Assembly: GCA_937941095.1 (NCBI GenBank)
Contig: CALDYJ010000064.1
Span: 1 to 64,000, forward strand
Source of the DNA: an uncultured Saprospiraceae bacterium
Lineage (GTDB): Bacteria > Bacteroidota > Bacteroidia > Chitinophagales > Saprospiraceae
Reading direction: 5' to 3'
Length of the DNA stretch: 64,000 nucleotides
The translations under genes were made by a program, and so were the position numbers. Positions 54,828 to 64,000 of the stretch are shown in pieces. The notes under the pieces were generated by a model. It saw only the letters and a list, made by a program, of their open reading frames with translations. It was not told the origin of the DNA and did no database searches. Each line of letters opens with the position of its first letter. The stretch's first letter is position 1.

Positions 54828-54837
54828 TCGAACCGAT

Positions 54838-55884
54838 TTAAAACACTCCATTGTTTTCTCTATAAATTACTGCGGTTACTACTCTACCAACAGCTTTTAA
54901 CGTCCTTTTATCAATAACATCCATATTGTCTCCATGGGTGTGCCAATGATCTCCAAAGGTTTGATCTGCCTTATTGCTCATGTTTATGATATCAATCGTT
55001 GGTATTCCTCCTACCTGATGAACAAAAACATGGTCATCAGTGATTGGTCCTTCTTTGTCATCAATAAAGTGATTGCCAAAGCCCATTCCTTTAGCTAATT
55101 TCCAAGTCTTGTTGACAACTGCTGGAGCGACAGACAAGGAGTATTCTTCTTTTGGAAATCTAGCATTAGCAGAACCTACCATGTCAAGCAGGATGCCATA
55201 TTTTGCCTTGTAACCATTTACATGTTTGTTAGCACCCCAATATTGAGAACCTAAACACCAAGTTTTCATATTAGCAAGAATTTCTTCTCTGCTAGCATTT
55301 GGGTTTGTTCGATTTTGACCATGATCTTCTGCATCAAAGAATATTACATCTACTCCAATGTCAATACCATTTTCACCAATTATTCTTGCTACTTCCAAAA
55401 GCACACCAACCCCACTTGCCCCATCATCTGCCCCAAGAATTGGTTGTTTCTTTTTAGTTTCGTTAGGATCTTCTTCTGCAATATGTCTTGAATCCCAATG
55501 GGCACAAAGCAATACTCTTTTTTTGGCTTCTGGGTTAAATTGACCTATGATGTTAGTAGACTTTAGCGTCTCTCCGGTATACACCAAGGCGTCAAAGTCT
55601 TGTTCGATGACTGTGGCGCCAAAAGATTTAAGCTTAGATGAAAGCCATTCTTTACATTGCTTATGTGTTGGACTACCTGGAAGTCTTATGCCGAAATCAA
55701 CTTGTTTCTTGACATAAGCATAGGCAGAATCTTGTTGAAAAGATGGAATCTTTCTATTATTCTTTGTTTCTTCTACTGCAGTATTAGTCCCTTTCTCAGG
55801 GCTACTTGGGTCACTTTCACAAGAAAAAAAACAGCCTGTCATTAAGCTGAGGATCAAAGAAAGTTTAAAAAATAGCTTGTTCAT
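54838..55884 (-). CDS. M28 metallopeptidase lipoprotein, glutaminyl-cyclase-like
   Basis: A 348-residue predicted lipoprotein (LMTGC, Cys18). Zinc ligands are visible: His in LLCAHWDSRH, Asp in GADDGASGVGVLLE, and the acidic pair in FFDAEDHG; a later His is in GDHWHTHGDN. The spacing and the QDSAYAYVKKQVDFGIRLPGS start (in part VKKQVDFGIRLPGS) resemble glutaminyl-peptide cyclotransferases, which form N-terminal pyroglutamate. In Bacteroidota this modification follows signal peptidase cleavage before Gln; several exported proteins here begin with mature Gln. Aminopeptidase activity is the alternative. Confidence 0.85.
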   Translation of the reverse strand: MNKLFFKLSLILSLMTGCFFSCESDPSSPEKGTNTAVEETKNNRKIPSFQQDSAYAYVKKQVDFGIRLPGSPTHKQCKEWLSSKLKSFGATVIEQDFDALVYTGETLKSTNIIGQFNPEAKKRVLLCAHWDSRHIAEEDPNETKKKQPILGADDGASGVGVLLEVARIIGENGIDIGVDVIFFDAEDHGQNRTNPNASREEILANMKTWCLGSQYWGANKHVNGYKAKYGILLDMVGSANARFPKEEYSLSVAPAVVNKTWKLAKGMGFGNHFIDDKEGPITDDHVFVHQVGGIPTIDIINMSNKADQTFGDHWHTHGDNMDVIDKRTLKAVGRVVTAVIYRENNGVF

Positions 55885-55955
55885 TTTAAAATTACTTTAA
55901 AGCTGATTAAAGGATGCTGCAAGGTACAAATTATTGGGCATCGGTATTAATTGCT

Positions 55956-57464
55956 CTAGTTCCAGGTAGTTCCTTCTTTTCCGTCCTTTATGTTAATCTC
56001 AAGTTCGTTTAAGGAGTCTCGGATTTTATCAGAAGTGTCCCAATCTTTCTTTTCTCTAGCAGACTTGCGGATATCTATAACAAGGTTCATTACGCCATCA
56101 AGTTTTTCTCCACCTTGGTCAGCTGTAGATTCATCCCTTATCCCGAGGATGTCTGTAAACATCAAATTGAAGATTTTTCTCATTTTATCAAAGGTGCTTA
56201 AGCTTAATTCTGCGATGTCAGCTTGTTTGTTTTGATAAGCATTCGCTTTGCTTGAGACTTCAAATAATTCAGCAAGAACTTGTGCGGTATTGATGTCATC
56301 ATTTAGGTGATCAAAACATCTCTCACAAAGAGCAAGAATAGCAGCTTCAGCATTTTCGTTGCCCGCTTTTTCATTGCCTGGATGAACCAATTTGTTTAAG
56401 GTGTTTTTTGCATTAACCATTCTATTGTAGCCTTTTTCAGCTGCTTGTAATGCTTCATTAGAAAAATCTACAGTACTTCTATAATGTGCTTGAAGAATGA
56501 AAAATCGAATGGTCATTGGGCTGTAAGCTTGTTCTAAGCTTTTATGATCACCACTAAAAAATTCAGAAAGTGTTATAAAGTTGCCTAAAGATTTTCCCAT
56601 CTTTTTTCCATTGATGGTAATCATGTTATTGTGCATCCAATAATTTACAGGGTTTTTTCCTGTAGCTCCTTTTGCTTGAGCAATTTCGCATTCATGATGT
56701 GGGAAAAGTAAATCCATACCACCACCATGAATGTCAAATGTTTCTCCTAAATATTTTGCACTCATCACTGAACACTCTAAATGCCATCCTGGAAAACCAA
56801 TACCCCAAGGACTAGGCCACCTCATTATGTGTTCTGGGGATGCATTTTTCCAAAGTGCAAAATCAACAGAGTTCCTTTTTTCCTTTTGCCCCTCTAAGGT
56901 CCTACGTTCCTCTCCAGCTCCAGCAATTAGATCTTCTAGAATTCTACCTGAGAGCTCACCATAATTATGGTCTTCATGGTATTTCATAACATCAAAATAG
57001 ACAGAGCCATTTACTTCGTAGGCAAGGCCATTAGCTATGATCTGCTTTACCATTTCAATTTGCTCTATGATGTGTCCAGAAGCTCTTGGTTCTATGCTTG
57101 GTCTTTTATTATTAAGCATATCCATTTTATCATGAAAGCTATTCGTATAAGTTTGAACAACCTCCATAGGCTCAAGTTTTTCTAGCCTCGCTTTTTTAGC
57201 AATCTTATCTTCTCCAGTCCCTGCTAATTCATCTTCTAAATGTCCTACATCAGTGATGTTCCTCACATACCTTACTTTTAGGCCCATGTGATCCAAATAC
57301 CTATATAGAACATCAAAAGTGATGTAAGGTCTCGCATGACCAAGATGAGGTTCCCCATAAACAGTGGGACCACAAACATATAATCCTACAAATCCAGGGT
57401 TAATGGGTGTAAAAAGCTCTTTCTTTTTACTCAGACTGTTGTGTATTTTCAATTTCAAATCCAT
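55956..57464 (-). CDS. cysS: Cysteinyl-tRNA synthetase
   Basis: A 502-residue class I synthetase. The HIGH-type motif is [20 protein letters not shown]; the KMSKS motif is [13 protein letters not shown]. Zinc ligands are the Cys of YVCGPTVY, the Cys of WHLECSVM, and His/Glu in [12 protein letters not shown]. Length is slightly above the E. coli enzyme. It follows the EEP-family gene on the same strand after 36 bp. Confidence 0.97.
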   Translation of the reverse strand: MDLKLKIHNSLSKKKELFTPINPGFVGLYVCGPTVYGEPHLGHARPYITFDVLYRYLDHMGLKVRYVRNITDVGHLEDELAGTGEDKIAKKARLEKLEPMEVVQTYTNSFHDKMDMLNNKRPSIEPRASGHIIEQIEMVKQIIANGLAYEVNGSVYFDVMKYHEDHNYGELSGRILEDLIAGAGEERRTLEGQKEKRNSVDFALWKNASPEHIMRWPSPWGIGFPGWHLECSVMSAKYLGETFDIHGGGMDLLFPHHECEIAQAKGATGKNPVNYWMHNNMITINGKKMGKSLGNFITLSEFFSGDHKSLEQAYSPMTIRFFILQAHYRSTVDFSNEALQAAEKGYNRMVNAKNTLNKLVHPGNEKAGNENAEAAILALCERCFDHLNDDINTAQVLAELFEVSSKANAYQNKQADIAELSLSTFDKMRKIFNLMFTDILGIRDESTADQGGEKLDGVMNLVIDIRKSAREKKDWDTSDKIRDSLNELEINIKDGKEGTTWN

Positions 57465-57500
57465 GGCTGTAAAATTAGGTAATTATGTACTTAGAGTAAA

Positions 57501-58541
57501 CTATTGTGAAAAACTAATTTCTGTGCTAACTGGATAGTGGTCAGAAAGGTTCACATTGGCGATATTATGGGATTCTATAACGAAAAAATCATCAACTAAT
57601 ATATGATCAATATGTAAACCGGGAATGCTACCTGCATAGGTAATGCCTAAACCTTTGCCTTTGGCTCTAAAACTGCTTTGTAAGCCTTGAGACAGGACAT
57701 TGTAAGAATAAGATTGAGGGGTATCATTAAAGTCTCCACATAAGATAACTGGGTTAGGTGAATTAGCCATGTGAGCAGCAACTAGCCTAGCTTGTGAAAC
57801 TCTTTTTGCAGTCGCTAATTTAACTTTAGCTAATACATTTTTTGCTTTTACCCAATTTCCTTTTTTTCGTGGATCAGGTTTATCAAACAAACTTTCAGTT
57901 TGATTACTTACAGCGTTAGATTGCAGATGAACATTATAAACCCTAATGACTTCATTATTGTATTTTATGTCAGCCCAAACAGCAGCATTGTTGGATTTGT
58001 TAAAAGTGATGACACCTTTGTCTAAAATGGGAAAGGAAGTGTAAATCGCTACGCCTTTACTATAGGCAATGTTTTCAAAAGCTAACTCTTCCGAAAAAAA
58101 CTTTACCCACCCAAATTCTTGTACACAAAGGATGTCAGGTTTAGATCGTTCATTAAAGAAATTCACTATCCTTCGGACCTTGTTTTTTCTTTTCAATTGA
58201 TCTTTTACTTTGTGAAGTTGGAGACCGCCGATGTTATAGGAAGTTAATTTTAAGTGCCCTTCAGACCTGTTTTGTGAAAAAACATTCAATCCGATGTAAG
58301 AATTTAAGTGCATCATGCCGATTAAAATGATGACTAGGGAGATCCACCAGCTTTTCTTTTTTCTTAAAATCCAGAAGATTATGAATAATACATTGAGCAC
58401 TAAAAGGTAAAAATATCCGATACCAAAAAATGAAAGTGGCCATAATTCAGAAGGATCTAAATGAGGGGCAGCATAAGAAAGCAAGGTGGCTATTCCGAGT
58501 AGTATGTTGATCCAAACGATGAAGGTATTTAGCTTTTTCAA
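57501..58541 (-). CDS. Membrane-anchored endonuclease/exonuclease/phosphatase family protein
   Basis: A 346-residue protein. Three N-terminal helices (about 8-28, 33-60, 66-86) are followed by an EEP catalytic domain with the motifs SYNIGGLQ, ILCVQEFGW (catalytic Glu), NVHLQSN, ILCGDFNDTP and LHIDHILVDD...SDHYPVSTEI. The fold covers nucleases, phosphatases and sphingomyelinases; the outward-facing location suggests a phosphodiesterase acting outside the cytoplasm. It follows two rhomboid genes, an arrangement that recurs in Bacteroidota as I recall. Confidence 0.88.
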   Translation of the reverse strand: MKKLNTFIVWINILLGIATLLSYAAPHLDPSELWPLSFFGIGYFYLLVLNVLFIIFWILRKKKSWWISLVIILIGMMHLNSYIGLNVFSQNRSEGHLKLTSYNIGGLQLHKVKDQLKRKNKVRRIVNFFNERSKPDILCVQEFGWVKFFSEELAFENIAYSKGVAIYTSFPILDKGVITFNKSNNAAVWADIKYNNEVIRVYNVHLQSNAVSNQTESLFDKPDPRKKGNWVKAKNVLAKVKLATAKRVSQARLVAAHMANSPNPVILCGDFNDTPQSYSYNVLSQGLQSSFRAKGKGLGITYAGSIPGLHIDHILVDDFFVIESHNIANVNLSDHYPVSTEISFSQ

Positions 58542-58550
58542 AGAATTAAC

Positions 58551-59468
58551 TTACTTCTTGCTTGCTTTGAAAAGAAATTCTTTCTCTTCTTTTGTCAAAC
58601 TTTCATATCCAGAACGTTTGATTTTGTCTAGAATTGCATCCAGGTGTTCTTGGTGATTGTTGATTTCATCGCTGTCCTGTCCAGGTTTTTGGTTTTTAAA
58701 CATGGATTTTTTATTAGGGTTTTTATAAGCGACAGTCATTTTTTTTCCTGTAAAATATTCTTTGATGTAGTCGAAAAACCTGTTTATTGGTTCACCTATA
58801 TCTTTACCATTTCGCAAAGAAAAGATAAAAAACCAACCCATTGCAGCTCCACCAAGATGAGCAAGATGTCCACCTGTATTGTCCATGCTGCCTATCCCTA
58901 CAAGGTCAAGAAAGATTAAAATCCCAACAACGTATTTTAGTTTTACCTCTCCTACAAATAATAATCTTAAAATATAATCTGGAGCAAGAAACCCTGAGGC
59001 TAATACTATGGCCATAACACCTGCCGAAGCTCCATATGCCGGATTTCCAATATCTGCATATTGAGATACCAAAACATAAATGATTCCTCCACTAAGGCCT
59101 CCTAAAAGGTATAAAGGCAGGATTTTTCGATCACCAATTAAATCTCCTACTATCTTTCCGAACCAATAAAGGAACAGCATGTTAAATAAAATGTGGATAA
59201 AACCTACATGCAGAAACATACTAGTGATGAAAACCCATGGATGGATTAAGTCGTCTAGCCAGTTATTAGAAAGGGCAATCCAGGAAATAAATTTATCAAA
59301 AGTTGTCTCTTCTCCAGGAACTGGCTTTTCAAATCCAGAAGTGAGCGTGATGCCTAATCGAACTAAGTTTACAATAATGAATACAATGACATTAATGATG
59401 ATCAACCGCGTGATCATATTTCCCATCCGAAATTCGGACTTTACATCTTGCCACATTGAATTAAACAT
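58551..59468 (-). CDS. Rhomboid intramembrane serine protease
   Basis: A 305-residue protein with six helices. Catalytic dyad: Ser148 in YGASAGVMAI and His204 in GGHLAHLGGAAMGW. The HxxxN-like element HVGFIHILFNM of helix 2 is present. A cytoplasmic C-terminal tail of about 75 residues (KNPNKKSMFKNQKPGQDSDE) is charged. It belongs to a run with a second rhomboid, 54 bp upstream. Confidence 0.92.
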   Translation of the reverse strand: MFNSMWQDVKSEFRMGNMITRLIIINVIVFIIVNLVRLGITLTSGFEKPVPGEETTFDKFISWIALSNNWLDDLIHPWVFITSMFLHVGFIHILFNMLFLYWFGKIVGDLIGDRKILPLYLLGGLSGGIIYVLVSQYADIGNPAYGASAGVMAIVLASGFLAPDYILRLLFVGEVKLKYVVGILIFLDLVGIGSMDNTGGHLAHLGGAAMGWFFIFSLRNGKDIGEPINRFFDYIKEYFTGKKMTVAYKNPNKKSMFKNQKPGQDSDEINNHQEHLDAILDKIKRSGYESLTKEEKEFLFKASKK

Positions 59469-59521
59469 GTATTATAAAGCTTAAATCATTTATACTTAAA
59501 CGTTGGATGGAAAGTTCTGGT

Positions 59522-60157
59522 TCACCAGAACTTTTTTGCTAATCCCCAATTATAAATTAAAATACCACCTGTTAATACTCCTCCTAAGTGGGCCCAATGG
59601 GCAATTCCATCAGCATGGCCTGCTAATCCACTAAATAGGTCCATTCCTATGAAAGCTAAAATTAGGTATTTAGCTTTTACCGGAATGGGTGGGAAAATCA
59701 AATTTAAGGTAACATTTGGCATCATGAGTAAGAAAGCACTATATATTCCCATTACTGCGCCAGATGCTCCAACAACAGATGCTTCGTGAGTTAAGCCAGC
59801 AAAGCCTAAGCCTAGATGTAATAATAATGCACCTACCCCACAGGATAAGTAATAGAATAAAAACCTTTTGCTTCCTAATTGAGTTTCTATGGCCGGTCCT
59901 AAAAAAGCTAAAGTCAACATGTTGAATAGTATGTGATTGAAATTAGCGTGCATAAACATATGCGTGACCAATTGATAAGGTTGAAAGCTGACTGTTGTAT
60001 GTGATGAACCAGCAACTAGGTATTCTCTACCATCTGGCCAAATCAAAGTTAGTGCATCAACAGGTATACCTAATTGTGGTAAAAGTAAATTTGCACCAAA
60101 AAATACAAGGGCATTAATTATTATCAAATGTTTTACAACATCTGTAAGTCTGAACAT
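59522..60157 (-). CDS. Rhomboid intramembrane serine protease, compact form
   Basis: A 211-residue, six-helix rhomboid. Dyad: Ser132 in VVGASGAVMGIYS and His190 in GIAHWAHLGGVLTGG; helix 2 has HANFNHILFNM. It lacks the long tail of its neighbour, so the two probably differ in partners or substrates. It follows mutL by 66 bp. Confidence 0.92.
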   Translation of the reverse strand: MFRLTDVVKHLIIINALVFFGANLLLPQLGIPVDALTLIWPDGREYLVAGSSHTTVSFQPYQLVTHMFMHANFNHILFNMLTLAFLGPAIETQLGSKRFLFYYLSCGVGALLLHLGLGFAGLTHEASVVGASGAVMGIYSAFLLMMPNVTLNLIFPPIPVKAKYLILAFIGMDLFSGLAGHADGIAHWAHLGGVLTGGILIYNWGLAKKFW

Positions 60158-60223
60158 TTTACTTTATTTATAAGCTAAGTTCTAAAATCCATTTTTAAAG
60201 TCAAAGAAAAATCGACGAAGTAA

Positions 60224-62038
60224 CTAAAAATCAAACTTTTTGTCTAATTCATCTAAATCGAAGGTAATAAAACATTTTCTGCCGAATGGATCTTTAAAAG
60301 GGAGTTTACATGCAAAAAGCCTATCGATTAGGGCATTTATTTCATCGACATTTAATTTAGTTCCTTTTTTAGTAGCCGCACTTCTAGCTAGGGTAGCAGC
60401 GATTCTTTCTCGGATATTGGTTTTGAAATCAACGTTCATTTTTGATTGTTCAAGAAGGTCTTGAATCATCTTTTCTACATTAAAGTTTTGATCACATTCT
60501 GCTGGTAAACCTTGCATGATAAATGAATCTTGACCGAATTCTTTAAGATCAAAGCCCATTTTGTTTATTTCTGGAATCATGTCTCTTAATAAGGCGGCAT
60601 CTTGTCCATTAACATTAATATTGGTTGGAAAGAGTTGAGTTTGAGTATGTTGATTTTGATTTTCTAAATTAGAAAGAAACTGTTCGTAGAGGATTCTTTC
60701 GTGAGCGGCTTGCTGATCAATGAGTAAGAACCCAGATTTAATTGGACTCACAATGTATTTGTTGTGTATTTGATAAGGAGTCTTTTGCTGAACTACTTGT
60801 TCTCCACTTTCATCTTCAGAAAACTTACTTTTAAACGTAACAGGTTGTGCTTCTGTTTTTTGCGGCATTGGAATGTTATCAAGTCCTTTGTACAATTTCT
60901 CCCAGTTTTCTAAATTCCTTGTTTTTAAACCACCATCTGGGGCAGCTTTCCTTTGACTTTGCCCTTGACCAAAACTGGTTTGGCTAATTCCTGGTCCAAT
61001 AGTGCTATTAAAACCTGGTGTTTGATCAAAATCTAGAGTAGGTGTTATGCTGTATTGTCCAAGTGCATGTCTCACAGATACTTTCAAGAAATTGTAAAGC
61101 AATCTTTCATCTTCAAATTTAATTTCTTGTTTGGTTGGGTGTACATTAACATCGATAAGCTTTGGATCAATATCAATAAAAATAACATAAAGTGGCAATG
61201 CCTTTTCAGCTAATAAGCCATCGTAAGCCCCCATTAGGGCGTGATGTAAGTAACTGCTTTTAATAAATCGATCATTGACATAAAAGAACTGCTCTCCCCT
61301 AGTTTGGGTTGCAAATTCTGGTTTCCCAATAAAGCCATCCATTTTTATAATGTCCGTCTCTTCAATAATGGGGACAAGTTTTCGATTTATCTTATTACCG
61401 AAAAGCGCAACTATTCTTTGGCGTAAATTTGCCTTTGGCAAATGATAGATTTCATTATTGTTATGATGGAGACTAAAGAATACCTTTGGGTTTGAAAGGG
61501 CAATTCTTGTGAATTCTTCAACAATATGTCTCATTTCAGTGGAATTAGCTTTTAGAAAATTTCTTCTAGCTGGCACATTATAGAAGAGATTTTTAATAGC
61601 TAAACTGGTTCCTTTTGGGCATTGGCAAGCTTCCTGGCTTTTAACTTTAGAACCTTCAATGACGATCTTGGTACCTAAATCTGTCTTATTTGTTTTGGTT
61701 TTTAATTCTACTTGTGCAATAGCAGCAATGGAAGCTAGTGCTTCACCTCGAAAGCCCATAGTAGTTAAGGTAAAAAGATCATCTGTTTTTCTGATTTTGG
61801 AAGTTGCATGTCTTTCGAAACACATCCTAGCATCAGTTTCAGACATTCCTTTTCCATTATCAATAATTTGGAGCAGAGTCTTACCAGCATCTTTCAAAAT
61901 AACTTGGATGTGATCCGCACCAGCATCAATTGCATTTTCTAGCAATTCTTTTACAGCAGAAGCTGGCCGCTGGATGACTTCTCCGGCAGCTATTTGATTT
62001 GCAATCGAATCTGGTAAAAGCTGAATAATGTCAGCCAT
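60224..62038 (-). CDS. mutL: DNA mismatch repair protein MutL
   Basis: A 604-residue GHKL ATPase that links MutS to strand removal. N-terminal motifs are intact: NAIDAGADHIQV (36-47), DNGKGM (60-65), GFRGEALASI (95-104). The C-terminal dimerisation domain keeps part of the endonuclease signature, but DQHAxxExxxxE reads DQQAAHERILYE (from Asp441), the usual Cys of the ACH motif is replaced in ATLARSAATKK, and CPHGRP reads DPFGRK. The nicking activity found in many MutL proteins may thus be absent or altered. Confidence 0.95.
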   Translation of the reverse strand: MADIIQLLPDSIANQIAAGEVIQRPASAVKELLENAIDAGADHIQVILKDAGKTLLQIIDNGKGMSETDARMCFERHATSKIRKTDDLFTLTTMGFRGEALASIAAIAQVELKTKTNKTDLGTKIVIEGSKVKSQEACQCPKGTSLAIKNLFYNVPARRNFLKANSTEMRHIVEEFTRIALSNPKVFFSLHHNNNEIYHLPKANLRQRIVALFGNKINRKLVPIIEETDIIKMDGFIGKPEFATQTRGEQFFYVNDRFIKSSYLHHALMGAYDGLLAEKALPLYVIFIDIDPKLIDVNVHPTKQEIKFEDERLLYNFLKVSVRHALGQYSITPTLDFDQTPGFNSTIGPGISQTSFGQGQSQRKAAPDGGLKTRNLENWEKLYKGLDNIPMPQKTEAQPVTFKSKFSEDESGEQVVQQKTPYQIHNKYIVSPIKSGFLLIDQQAAHERILYEQFLSNLENQNQHTQTQLFPTNINVNGQDAALLRDMIPEINKMGFDLKEFGQDSFIMQGLPAECDQNFNVEKMIQDLLEQSKMNVDFKTNIRERIAATLARSAATKKGTKLNVDEINALIDRLFACKLPFKDPFGRKCFITFDLDELDKKFDF

Positions 62039-62104
62039 TAAATAAAGTGATTTTGAAAGCCTGAGTTGTTCTTAAAGAATAGATGTCACTAATAAAATTA
62101 ATCG

Positions 62105-62428
62105 CTATTTTAAATAATTCAGAATCTCAGGCAGGTTAACATAAAGAATTATATACGCCAACAAAAATAGTATAATTATAGTACTGAATAGAATCATATT
62201 TGATTTATATACAGCTTTTTTCCTCACACTTGGATTGTTAACAAAGCTTTTCTTCCTTAGGTTGATCGACATTCTACTTTTAATTTCTTCGATATCGCTG
62301 TTTTCCTTAGTCAAAGATTCTAAATACCTAAGTCTGGCCTTTTTTTCTTCTTTTGCAGGGTCCCAATACCTTGGGATATAGTTATACTGGTTTGGATTGG
62401 GAGTTTTGAATATTTTAAATAAGCCCAT
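62105..62428 (-). CDS. Small membrane protein upstream of mutL
   Basis: 107 residues with a charged N-terminal half (PRYWDPAKEEKKARLRYLES) and one C-terminal helix (about 79-100, MILFSTIIILFLLAYIILYV). Bacteroidota homologues beside mutL are often labelled riboflavin synthase subunit beta, which nothing in this sequence supports. It lies 66 bp before mutL on the same strand, likely the first gene of the mutL-rhomboid run. Confidence 0.7.
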   Translation of the reverse strand: MGLFKIFKTPNPNQYNYIPRYWDPAKEEKKARLRYLESLTKENSDIEEIKSRMSINLRKKSFVNNPSVRKKAVYKSNMILFSTIIILFLLAYIILYVNLPEILNYLK

Positions 62429-62560
62429 ATGGAAGAATTTTAATGAAATTAATCATTTTTAAGCATAGATTCAATTTATAAGCCTTTTGGCTGATGCTAT
62501 AAAAATTAAGCCTATCAATAATATTTATAAACAATTTATCAACATAGACGTAATTTATAA

Positions 62561-62591
62561 TTGCAAGGCTTTCTAAATAAGACTACCTTTG
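62561..62591 (+). promoter_or_regulatory. Promoter of the PurF-like gene
   Basis: TTG (62561-62563), a 20-base spacer and TACCTTTG (62584-62591), a full match to the arrangement seen before the tRNA and the isomerase gene. The ATG is 35 bp downstream of the box. Confidence 0.65.
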
Positions 62592-62626
62592 ATTTTTTGA
62601 TGGACACTTTATAATCATTAGCAGAA

Positions 62627-64000
62627 ATGAGCGACGCAATTAAGCACGAATGTGGTATCGTGTTGATACGCTTACTTAAACCTCTTTCATATTATAACGA
62701 TAAATACGGGACTCCTTTTTATGGTATCGATAAGCTGCGTTTGCTCATGCAAAAGCAGCGAAATAGAGGTCAGGATGGAGCAGGTATGGCAGTTATAAAG
62801 CTTGACCCCGAAAGAGGTAAAAAATACATTAGTAGAAAAAGGAATGTAACTCCACAAAATTACCTTGAAGAGCTATTCAAAACCGTATATAAAAAGTTTT
62901 CTAAACTATCTGCAAAGAAATTAAGAGATGCTGAGTACCTAAAAGCAAACTATCCTTACATGGGAGAATTGCTTATGGGCCATCTTCGGTACGGTACTCA
63001 TGGAGACAACAGTACTGAAACTTGTCATCCATTCTTAAGACAAAACAATTGGATCAGTAGAAACTTATGCCTTGCAGGTAATTTCAACTTAACAAATGTT
63101 GATGAATTATTTGGGGAGTTGATTGAATTGGGTCAGTACCCTAAAGAAAAATCAGATACCGTAACTGTTTTAGAAAAAATTGGTCATTTTTTGGATGATG
63201 AGGTTCAGCGATTGCACAGTTGGTACAAACCAGATGGCTATGATGCCGATGAACTAAATGCTTTAATCTTTGAAAGCCTTGATATACAAAGGTTATTAAA
63301 ACGTGCTTGTAGGAAATTTGATGGGGGCTATGTGATGGGCGGCATGATTGGTCATGGAGATGCTTTCATGTTAAGAGATGCCAATGGCATCCGACCTGCT
63401 TTTTATTACACTGATGATGAGATCGTAGTGGCAGCTTCAGAAAGACCAGCAATACAAACAGCTTTTGATGTGCACCATTCATTAGTGAAAGAACTTCCTC
63501 CTGGAAAAGCATTGATTATAAAAAAATCTGGAAAAATTTCCATTAAGAGAATTCATAAGAAAGTTAAAAAGAATGCCTGTTCTTTCGAAAGAATATATTT
63601 CTCTAGAGGAACAGACAGAGATATTTATTTAGAAAGAAAAAAACTAGGAGAACAACTTGCTAGAAAGGTTTTAAAAAGAGTAAATTATAATTTTAAAAAC
63701 ACTGTTTTTTCTTTTATTCCGAATACAGCAGAATCATCTTTTTACGGGCTTATCAAAGGCTTGGAAAAAGTACATAATGAAAAAAAACTAAAGAAAATTT
63801 TAGCCCTAGGGGAAGAGGTAAAACCTAATAAATTGGCTGCAATTTTAAATGAATCTGTCCGAGTAGAAAAAATTGCTGTTAAAGATGCTAAATTAAGAAC
63901 ATTCATTACACAAGATAGCGCAAGAAGCGATTTAGTCTCACATGTATATGATGTGACTTATGGCATAGTCAACAACAATAAAGACACATTGGTCTTAATT
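62627..64000 (+). CDS. Amidophosphoribosyltransferase-like protein (class II amidotransferase), 3' truncated
   Basis: A 458-codon open frame that runs off the window end. The N-terminal half is an Ntn-type glutaminase: Cys9 in KHECGIVLIRL, then KQRNRGQDGAGMAVIK, MGHLRYGTHGDNS and LAGNFNLTN. Further on, FDGGYVMGGMIGHGDAFMLRDANGIRPAF matches PurF proteins (in part DAFMLRDANGIRPAF), as does ERIYFSRGTDRDIYLERKKLG (in part YFSRGTDRDIYLERK), and the phosphoribosyltransferase part begins. PurF converts PRPP and Gln to phosphoribosylamine, the first step of purine synthesis. Here the catalytic Cys is at residue 9, so an N-terminal propeptide must be removed. Insertions make it larger than E. coli PurF; it may be a Bacteroidota-specific paralogue. 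Confidence 0.88.
   Translation, partial: MSDAIKHECGIVLIRLLKPLSYYNDKYGTPFYGIDKLRLLMQKQRNRGQDGAGMAVIKLDPERGKKYISRKRNVTPQNYLEELFKTVYKKFSKLSAKKLRDAEYLKANYPYMGELLMGHLRYGTHGDNSTETCHPFLRQNNWISRNLCLAGNFNLTNVDELFGELIELGQYPKEKSDTVTVLEKIGHFLDDEVQRLHSWYKPDGYDADELNALIFESLDIQRLLKRACRKFDGGYVMGGMIGHGDAFMLRDANGIRPAFYYTDDEIVVAASERPAIQTAFDVHHSLVKELPPGKALIIKKSGKISIKRIHKKVKKNACSFERIYFSRGTDRDIYLERKKLGEQLARKVLKRVNYNFKNTVFSFIPNTAESSFYGLIKGLEKVHNEKKLKKILALGEEVKPNKLAAILNESVRVEKIAVKDAKLRTFITQDSARSDLVSHVYDVTYGIVNNNKDTLVLI

Noticed and set aside
62105-62428. Riboflavin synthase beta subunit
   Set aside because: The 107-residue protein has a transmembrane helix and no lumazine synthase motifs.
1-64000. CRISPR array, prophage, insertion sequence or defence island
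   Set aside because: No spaced direct repeats, transposase, integrase, phage structural, restriction or cas-like genes were found; two photolyase/repair genes alone do not make a defence island.

Overview
The window is AT-rich chromosomal DNA from a member of the Bacteroidota, most likely a free-living or marine relative of the Saprospiria (the class is an inference). Supporting evidence is the FecI/FecR/TonB-receptor cassette with a DUF4249 lipoprotein, a PorQ gene and a C-terminal type IX secretion signal, DUF5916, DUF2723 and WG-repeat proteins, many Cys-lipoproteins, and promoters of the Bacteroidota form TTG-N20-TAnnTTTG. Almost no genes carry a strong Shine-Dalgarno sequence. No phage, insertion sequence or CRISPR array is visible; most of the window is core chromosome.

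Layout. 1-252 is the end of a YeeE-type (DUF6691) membrane protein. 435-5853 is a surface-signalling uptake cassette: ECF sigma factor, FecR anti-sigma factor, TonB-dependent receptor with an STN signalling domain, and a DUF4249 lipoprotein with a PKD domain. A photolyase/cryptochrome follows, then a small decayed patch (7.3-8.6 kb) with a start-less secreted-protein ORF, an AraC-regulator fragment and an NTF2-like secreted protein. 8.8-22.5 kb holds mfd, a TMTC-like membrane glycosyltransferase with TPRs, clpB, a BNR-repeat T9SS substrate, a small DUF6483-like protein and aspS. 22.5-33.4 kb holds a DUF5916 outer-membrane protein, a 1321-residue adenylyl cyclase laid out like animal soluble adenylyl cyclase and overlapping an SdiA-regulated-type lipoprotein gene, and a large propeller/barrel protein. 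33.6-44.6 kb holds an MBL hydrolase, a WG-repeat lipoprotein, rnhB, a TPR protein, porQ with a MORN-repeat lipoprotein, UDP-glucose dehydrogenase, a PpiD/SurA-type isomerase and a DUF3109 protein.

44.9-64 kb holds citrate synthase, the gcvH-vanZ-tonB operon, an AsmA protein, a self-contained tRNA-Val unit, a DUF2723 glycosyltransferase-like protein with rpiB, an M28 lipoprotein, cysS, and a co-directional run of a small membrane protein, mutL, two rhomboids and an EEP-family protein. The window ends inside a PurF-like amidotransferase that runs off the edge.

Themes. Much of the gene content serves the cell envelope: TonB energy transduction (receptor at 2.0 kb, TonB at 47.1 kb), T9SS export (PorQ and one cargo), outer-membrane barrels, periplasmic folding and protein O-glycosylation candidates. 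I did not find a clear-cut new defence or mobile system. The best leads are the sAC-like cyclase and its coupled lipoprotein, a matched pair of TGGWCT-N3-AGWCCA palindromes placed at the -33 position of two promoters, a protein with both a lipobox and a T9SS tail, a large three-part barrel protein with a dead peptidase-like N-terminus, and unusual active-site residues in MutL and in the photolyase homologue.
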